Assembly: GCF_023050945.1 (NCBI RefSeq)
Contig: NZ_JALKIM010000021.1
Span: 1 to 51,179 of the forward strand
Direction of reading: 5' to 3'
Length of the DNA stretch: 51,179 bases
Origin: Anaerobiospirillum sp. NML120448
GTDB lineage: Bacteria > Pseudomonadota > Gammaproteobacteria > Enterobacterales > Succinivibrionaceae
Below are positions 48,015-51,179 of the stretch, one piece after another. Numbering within the stretch: position 1 is the stretch's first letter; each line of letters opens with the position of its first letter. The notes under the pieces were generated by a model. That model was not told the origin of the DNA and ran no database searches. It saw only the letters and a list, made by a program, of their open reading frames with translations. Position numbers and translations under genes: made by a program.

Positions 48015-49439
48015 TTAGCTATTGATATTGAGCTCTTTTAACTTTCTAGTGAGGGTGTTACGACCCCAGCCTAATAGTTTGGCTGACTCTTGCTTGTGAT
48101 TGCTGGTAAAGGCCAAGGCAGCCTCAAGCATAACACGCTCAAACTCTGGAGTAGCCTCAGAAAGAATGTCATGCTCGCCAGCTCTTAAACGGCCATCAAC
48201 CCAATTGCGTAGTTGCTCTTGCCAAGAGGTTGGCTCTTTAGAGGTACCTGCAATAGAGGTAGTAACCTTAGACTGTTGGTTACGAGCCTCAACAAACTCA
48301 GCTGGAAGATCAGACATTTGAATGTCACGACCTGTAACCATGATAGTTAAGAACTTACATAAGTTCTTAAGCTGTCTTACATTGCCTGGCCATGGTTGAC
48401 GGCATAAGAACACTAAAACCTCGGAGGTGAGCTTCTTTGGCTCTTGATCGGTTGCAAGGGCACTTTGAGTTAAGAAGTGCTTAGCCAACATTGGAATATC
48501 GTTGTTACGATCTCTTAATGGTGGCATATCAATGTGAATTACATGCAAGCGATAGTACAAGTCGCTAATGAATTTACCTTCTTTAGATAAGGCCTCTAAA
48601 TTCTTAGAGCTGGAAGCAATAACTCTTACATTAGCCTTTTTAGGAACACTTTGGCCTAAAGGAATGTATTCATTGCTTTGTAACACTGTTAACAAGCGAG
48701 TTTGTGCATCTAAAGGCATGTCACAAATTTCATTAATGAACAGTGTACCGCCTTGGGCTCTTTCAATAGCGCAGCTAGCACCATCACTATTAGAGAAAAA
48801 CTCGTGATTAATACTATCTTGAGGTAAAGAAGAGATATTTACAGATACGAAGCAGCCTGTATCACGACGCTCAGAGTGATTATGTAGAGCTAAAGCTACT
48901 AGTTCTCTACCTGTACCACTTTCGCCAAAAATAAGTACTGGATACTCACTCTTAGAAACACGGCCAATAACTTTAAAGACCTCTTGCATAGCAGGGCTTT
49001 TACCAATGATCTCAACATCATCCTCAGCCTCGATGCTAGGAGCAGCTGTTTCTTCCTTTTTCTTAGTTTGGTTGACGCGGTGAACAGCAGCACGACGAAT
49101 TACTCGTACAGCATTATCAATATCAAATGGCTTTGGTAAATATTCAAAAGTACCGTGCTCATATGAATCAATGGCAGCAGATAAGTCAGAGTGAGCTGTA
49201 ATGATAATAAATGGAATATTTGGGTCTACTTCATGAACCTTCTGAATGAGAGAAAGGCCATCAATACCAGGCATGTTGATATCGGAAACAATAACGTCAG
49301 GAATTTGCTCCGATAAAGCTTCTAAAGCCTTGTTGCCATTGGTAAATAGACGGTGATTGATGTTACTCATTCCAAGTGCACGATCAAACACAAAGCGGAT
49401 ACTATCATCATCATCGATAACCCAAATTAGCGGATCCAT
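48015..49439 (-). CDS. ntrC: NtrC response regulator with degenerate sigma-54 ATPase domain
   Basis: Nitrogen-regulation response regulator, 474 residues, similar to E. coli NtrC (469). The receiver is intact: VSDINMPG with the phospho-acceptor D53 and LPKPF with K103. The AAA+ domain is recognisable but altered at three hallmarks. Walker A reads GESGTGRE (Arg178 for Lys); Walker B reads GGTLFINE (Asn236 for Asp); and the loop holding GAFTGA, which touches sigma-54, is deleted and reads EFFSNSDGASCAIERAQGG. The Fis-type DNA-binding end SAKLLGWGRNTLTRKLKELN is fully conserved. It should therefore bind NtrC sites when phosphorylated but not activate sigma-54 promoters; it may be a repressor or sigma-70 activator, as known for Rhodobacter NtrC. 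ntrB lies upstream. Confidence 0.92.
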   Translation of the reverse strand: MDPLIWVIDDDDSIRFVFDRALGMSNINHRLFTNGNKALEALSEQIPDVIVSDINMPGIDGLSLIQKVHEVDPNIPFIIITAHSDLSAAIDSYEHGTFEYLPKPFDIDNAVRVIRRAAVHRVNQTKKKEETAAPSIEAEDDVEIIGKSPAMQEVFKVIGRVSKSEYPVLIFGESGTGRELVALALHNHSERRDTGCFVSVNISSLPQDSINHEFFSNSDGASCAIERAQGGTLFINEICDMPLDAQTRLLTVLQSNEYIPLGQSVPKKANVRVIASSSKNLEALSKEGKFISDLYYRLHVIHIDMPPLRDRNNDIPMLAKHFLTQSALATDQEPKKLTSEVLVFLCRQPWPGNVRQLKNLCKFLTIMVTGRDIQMSDLPAEFVEARNQQSKVTTSIAGTSKEPTSWQEQLRNWVDGRLRAGEHDILSEATPEFERVMLEAALAFTSNHKQESAKLLGWGRNTLTRKLKELNINS

Positions 49440-49578
49440 AAATAACCTCGAGCTGCGTTGAAGTTCTTTGATAGGAGTATTAATGCTTTATTAAAACTCC
49501 TAATTGCTGCTTGCAATACAAACTAATATAGTAAATGTAATTCTATTATGCTTAAGTTCCTGCTCTTTGCTTCTTAAG

Positions 49579-50670
49579 TTAATCGCTATTGGCTGTATTA
49601 TTGTTAGAGTTAATCAAAGGCAGAATGATTTTAAAAACAGTACAACCTACTTCGCTTTCACATTCAATAGTGCCTTTATGATGCTCAACAATATTTTGAG
49701 CAATAGACAGACCTAAGCCATGGCCATCAGGACGTGAGGTGATCATTGGATAAAAGAGCATATCCTTAATCTTAGGAGGAATGCCTGGTCCATTATCAAT
49801 AACACTGATCTCAATTGACATTGGATACTTAGTGCCACCTATTAATACGCCCATTTGTGCACGGGTTCTAATCTTAATCGTTGGATAAGTGGTGTTTGAT
49901 TCGGTTAAGGCTTGTACAGCATTGGAAATAATATTAATTAAAGCCTGCTGCATTGCATCAACATCTAATAACAACTCTGGCAAACTAGGGTCATAGTCTT
50001 TCTCAAAACGACAAGAGCCTTTAGTAGCCATAGTTTCTAACGATAAGACCTTTTCAATCACATAGTGAATGTTAGCCATGGTGCGAGGATTTGGTCTTTG
50101 TGGGCCCAAAAGACGATCAACTAAAGCTTTTAATCGATCTGATTGCTCAATAATGACACGAGTATATTCTTTGAGATCATTATCTGAGCTGTAGGTCATC
50201 TCCACTAATTGGGCTGCACCACGAATACCCCCCAAAGGATTTTTAATTTCATGAGCTAAATTCCTAATGAGATCACGAGCAGCAATATGCTGATTACGTC
50301 TTTGTAAATCATCATTAAGCTTTTGCTGATAATCAAGACGATGAATTTCTACAACCAAACCACGTGCACGGCCGGTATAAGACGAAATATACATATCAGC
50401 ATGAAAGTGCACATTATGCTCAGTGCTAAAGGTAATATCAGTAGCAGTAAATCCTTGAAATGAAGGATTATTTGAGTGCTGCAAGCTTTCAATAAGGCTC
50501 TTTTCTTGGCTATCGATAAGTTCAGTAATCTTAATGCCTTGTATTTTTGAGCGTGACATAGAAAACAACTGTTCAGCAGCTGTATTTGCATAAGCTATTC
50601 TTAACTGCGAATCTGTTACTAAAATTGCAGTAGAAATACTCTCAATGATTGTTTTTGCGTCGCACTGCAT
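49579..50670 (-). CDS. glnL: Nitrogen sensor histidine kinase NtrB (GlnL)
   Basis: Cytoplasmic kinase/phosphatase of NtrC, governed by PII proteins in relatives. The 363-residue product has an N-terminal PAS domain (ISTAILVTDSQLRIAYANTAAEQLF), the dimerisation helix with H140 in RNLAHEIKNPLGGIRGAAQL, the N box NIISNAVQALTES, and G boxes VIDNGPGIPP and HGLGLSIAQNIVEHHKG. E. coli NtrB is 349 residues. No transmembrane segment is seen. ntrC follows after ~140 bp. All kinase motifs look intact, in contrast to the degenerate ATPase of its partner. Confidence 0.94.
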   Translation of the reverse strand: MQCDAKTIIESISTAILVTDSQLRIAYANTAAEQLFSMSRSKIQGIKITELIDSQEKSLIESLQHSNNPSFQGFTATDITFSTEHNVHFHADMYISSYTGRARGLVVEIHRLDYQQKLNDDLQRRNQHIAARDLIRNLAHEIKNPLGGIRGAAQLVEMTYSSDNDLKEYTRVIIEQSDRLKALVDRLLGPQRPNPRTMANIHYVIEKVLSLETMATKGSCRFEKDYDPSLPELLLDVDAMQQALINIISNAVQALTESNTTYPTIKIRTRAQMGVLIGGTKYPMSIEISVIDNGPGIPPKIKDMLFYPMITSRPDGHGLGLSIAQNIVEHHKGTIECESEVGCTVFKIILPLINSNNNTANSD

Positions 50671-51150
50671 AATTAATTACTCTTTCAATTACAAGGATAA
50701 AGATGATAACAAACTCATAATAAACACATAAACAAAAAGTTATGCTTAATTATGAAATTAAGCCTGAACTTAGCAAAACGCCTAGCTATATAAAATCCTT
50801 TGCAATTTTACAGTGAAATTTTCTGCAAAATTTGCATCAATAACAAAAATTATGTGATCAATGCAGGTATTAATGACCCATTTTAGAGCGTGTTTGTTTA
50901 TTTTTCAGATAAATATCAAATCTGCACAATTATAGTGCTCGAATTGCCTAATATGCTCTATAAAAGTGCTAAAGAAAAAATTGTTAAAAGCTATAAATAT
51001 AGGTTAAAGACCGTAATTACAAAGAATAATATGGCTTTTGCTAAAAAATAATATAGTTAATCATGCACTTGTTTGATGCAATATAACTCACAAAGATAGG
51101 AAAAAATCAAGGCTGCGCCTCATTGCAGGGCTTAAGTAATGCTTTTGAGT
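50671..51150. other. Gene-free spacer upstream of ntrB
   Basis: AT-rich and without a reading frame of interest. It should contain the ntrBC promoter on the minus strand. I see no clear NtrC-site dyad and no -24/-12 element. Confidence 0.4.
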
Positions 51151-51179
51151 AAAAAAAAGGCCTTTGGCTTACGCCAAAG
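51151..51179 (-). terminator. Intrinsic terminator of a leftward gene beyond the window
   Basis: On the minus strand CTTTGGC-GTAA-GCCAAAG, then GCC and eight T. The hairpin is cut by the window edge. The gene it serves lies to the right, plausibly glnA given ntrBC here, but that is a guess. Confidence 0.8.

Noticed and set aside
48015-49439. ntrC as a pseudogene
   Set aside because: The frame is intact and the receiver and DNA-binding ends are highly conserved; only sigma-54-related motifs are lost, which indicates functional change.

Overview
The window is the chromosomal replication-origin neighbourhood of an AT-rich gammaproteobacterium. The gene order rpmH-rnpA-yidD / yidC / mnmE on one side and dnaA-dnaN-recF-gyrB on the other, plus glyQS, gmk-rpoZ-spoT, ntrBC, RidA and an OmpA porin, all point to Gammaproteobacteria. 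The low GC, the strongly diverged DnaA and the degenerate NtrC suggest a specialised, probably host- or gut-associated anaerobe. My best guess is Succinivibrionaceae (Aeromonadales); this is inference from protein character, not a database result.

Layout. 1-2220: no genes, but six copies of a ~290-bp tandem repeat. 2221-7423 (-): a two-gene McrB-like AAA+ ATPase / McrC-like PD-(D/E)XK nuclease pair, a probable type IV restriction or defence module. 7543-12463 (-): mnmE, yidC, a 950-bp spacer with a candidate small RNA, then yidD, rnpA and rpmH. 12464-13803: a gene-free spacer with strong hairpins. 13804-26814 (+): dnaA, dnaN, recF, gyrB. The dnaA gene is extraordinary: one 8-kb reading frame of 2669 codons with normal-looking domains I, III and IV separated by about 2200 residues of linker. 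26815-28337: a gene-free spacer with six perfect parS palindromes regularly interleaved with nine same-strand CCCACA motifs. 28338-31820 (-): glyS, glyQ, tusA. 32007-32082: tRNA-Thr. 32267-32409: a small inverted-repeat element. 33020-34033 (+): an OmpA porin. 34393-38361 (+): a YheO-type regulator, ridA, an NhaC-type antiporter and a PatB/MalY C-S lyase, a coherent amino-acid catabolism/detoxification group. 38575-50670 (-): a COG0523 metal-chaperone GTPase, a PldB-like hydrolase, spoT, rpoZ, gmk, engB, a DUF3334/CheX-like protein, ntrC and ntrB. A terminator at the right edge belongs to a leftward gene outside the window.

How things fit. dnaA, dnaN, recF and gyrB supply initiation, clamp, repair and supercoiling functions. 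The parS/CCCACA array next to them looks like the centromere and possibly the origin. I saw no canonical TTATCCACA DnaA box. Several base-contact residues of DnaA domain IV are changed, and the same CCCACAAG word occurs both in the parS array and in the left-hand repeats. This makes a co-diverged DnaA/DnaA-box system the most interesting hypothesis here. A second surprise is NtrC, which keeps its phospho-receiver and DNA-binding domain but has lost the GAFTGA loop and both Walker consensus residues, so it should not be a sigma-54 activator. GC-rich, palindrome-dense spacers (27.8-28.2, 38.4, 45.6 and 46.6 kb) stand out against the AT-rich background.
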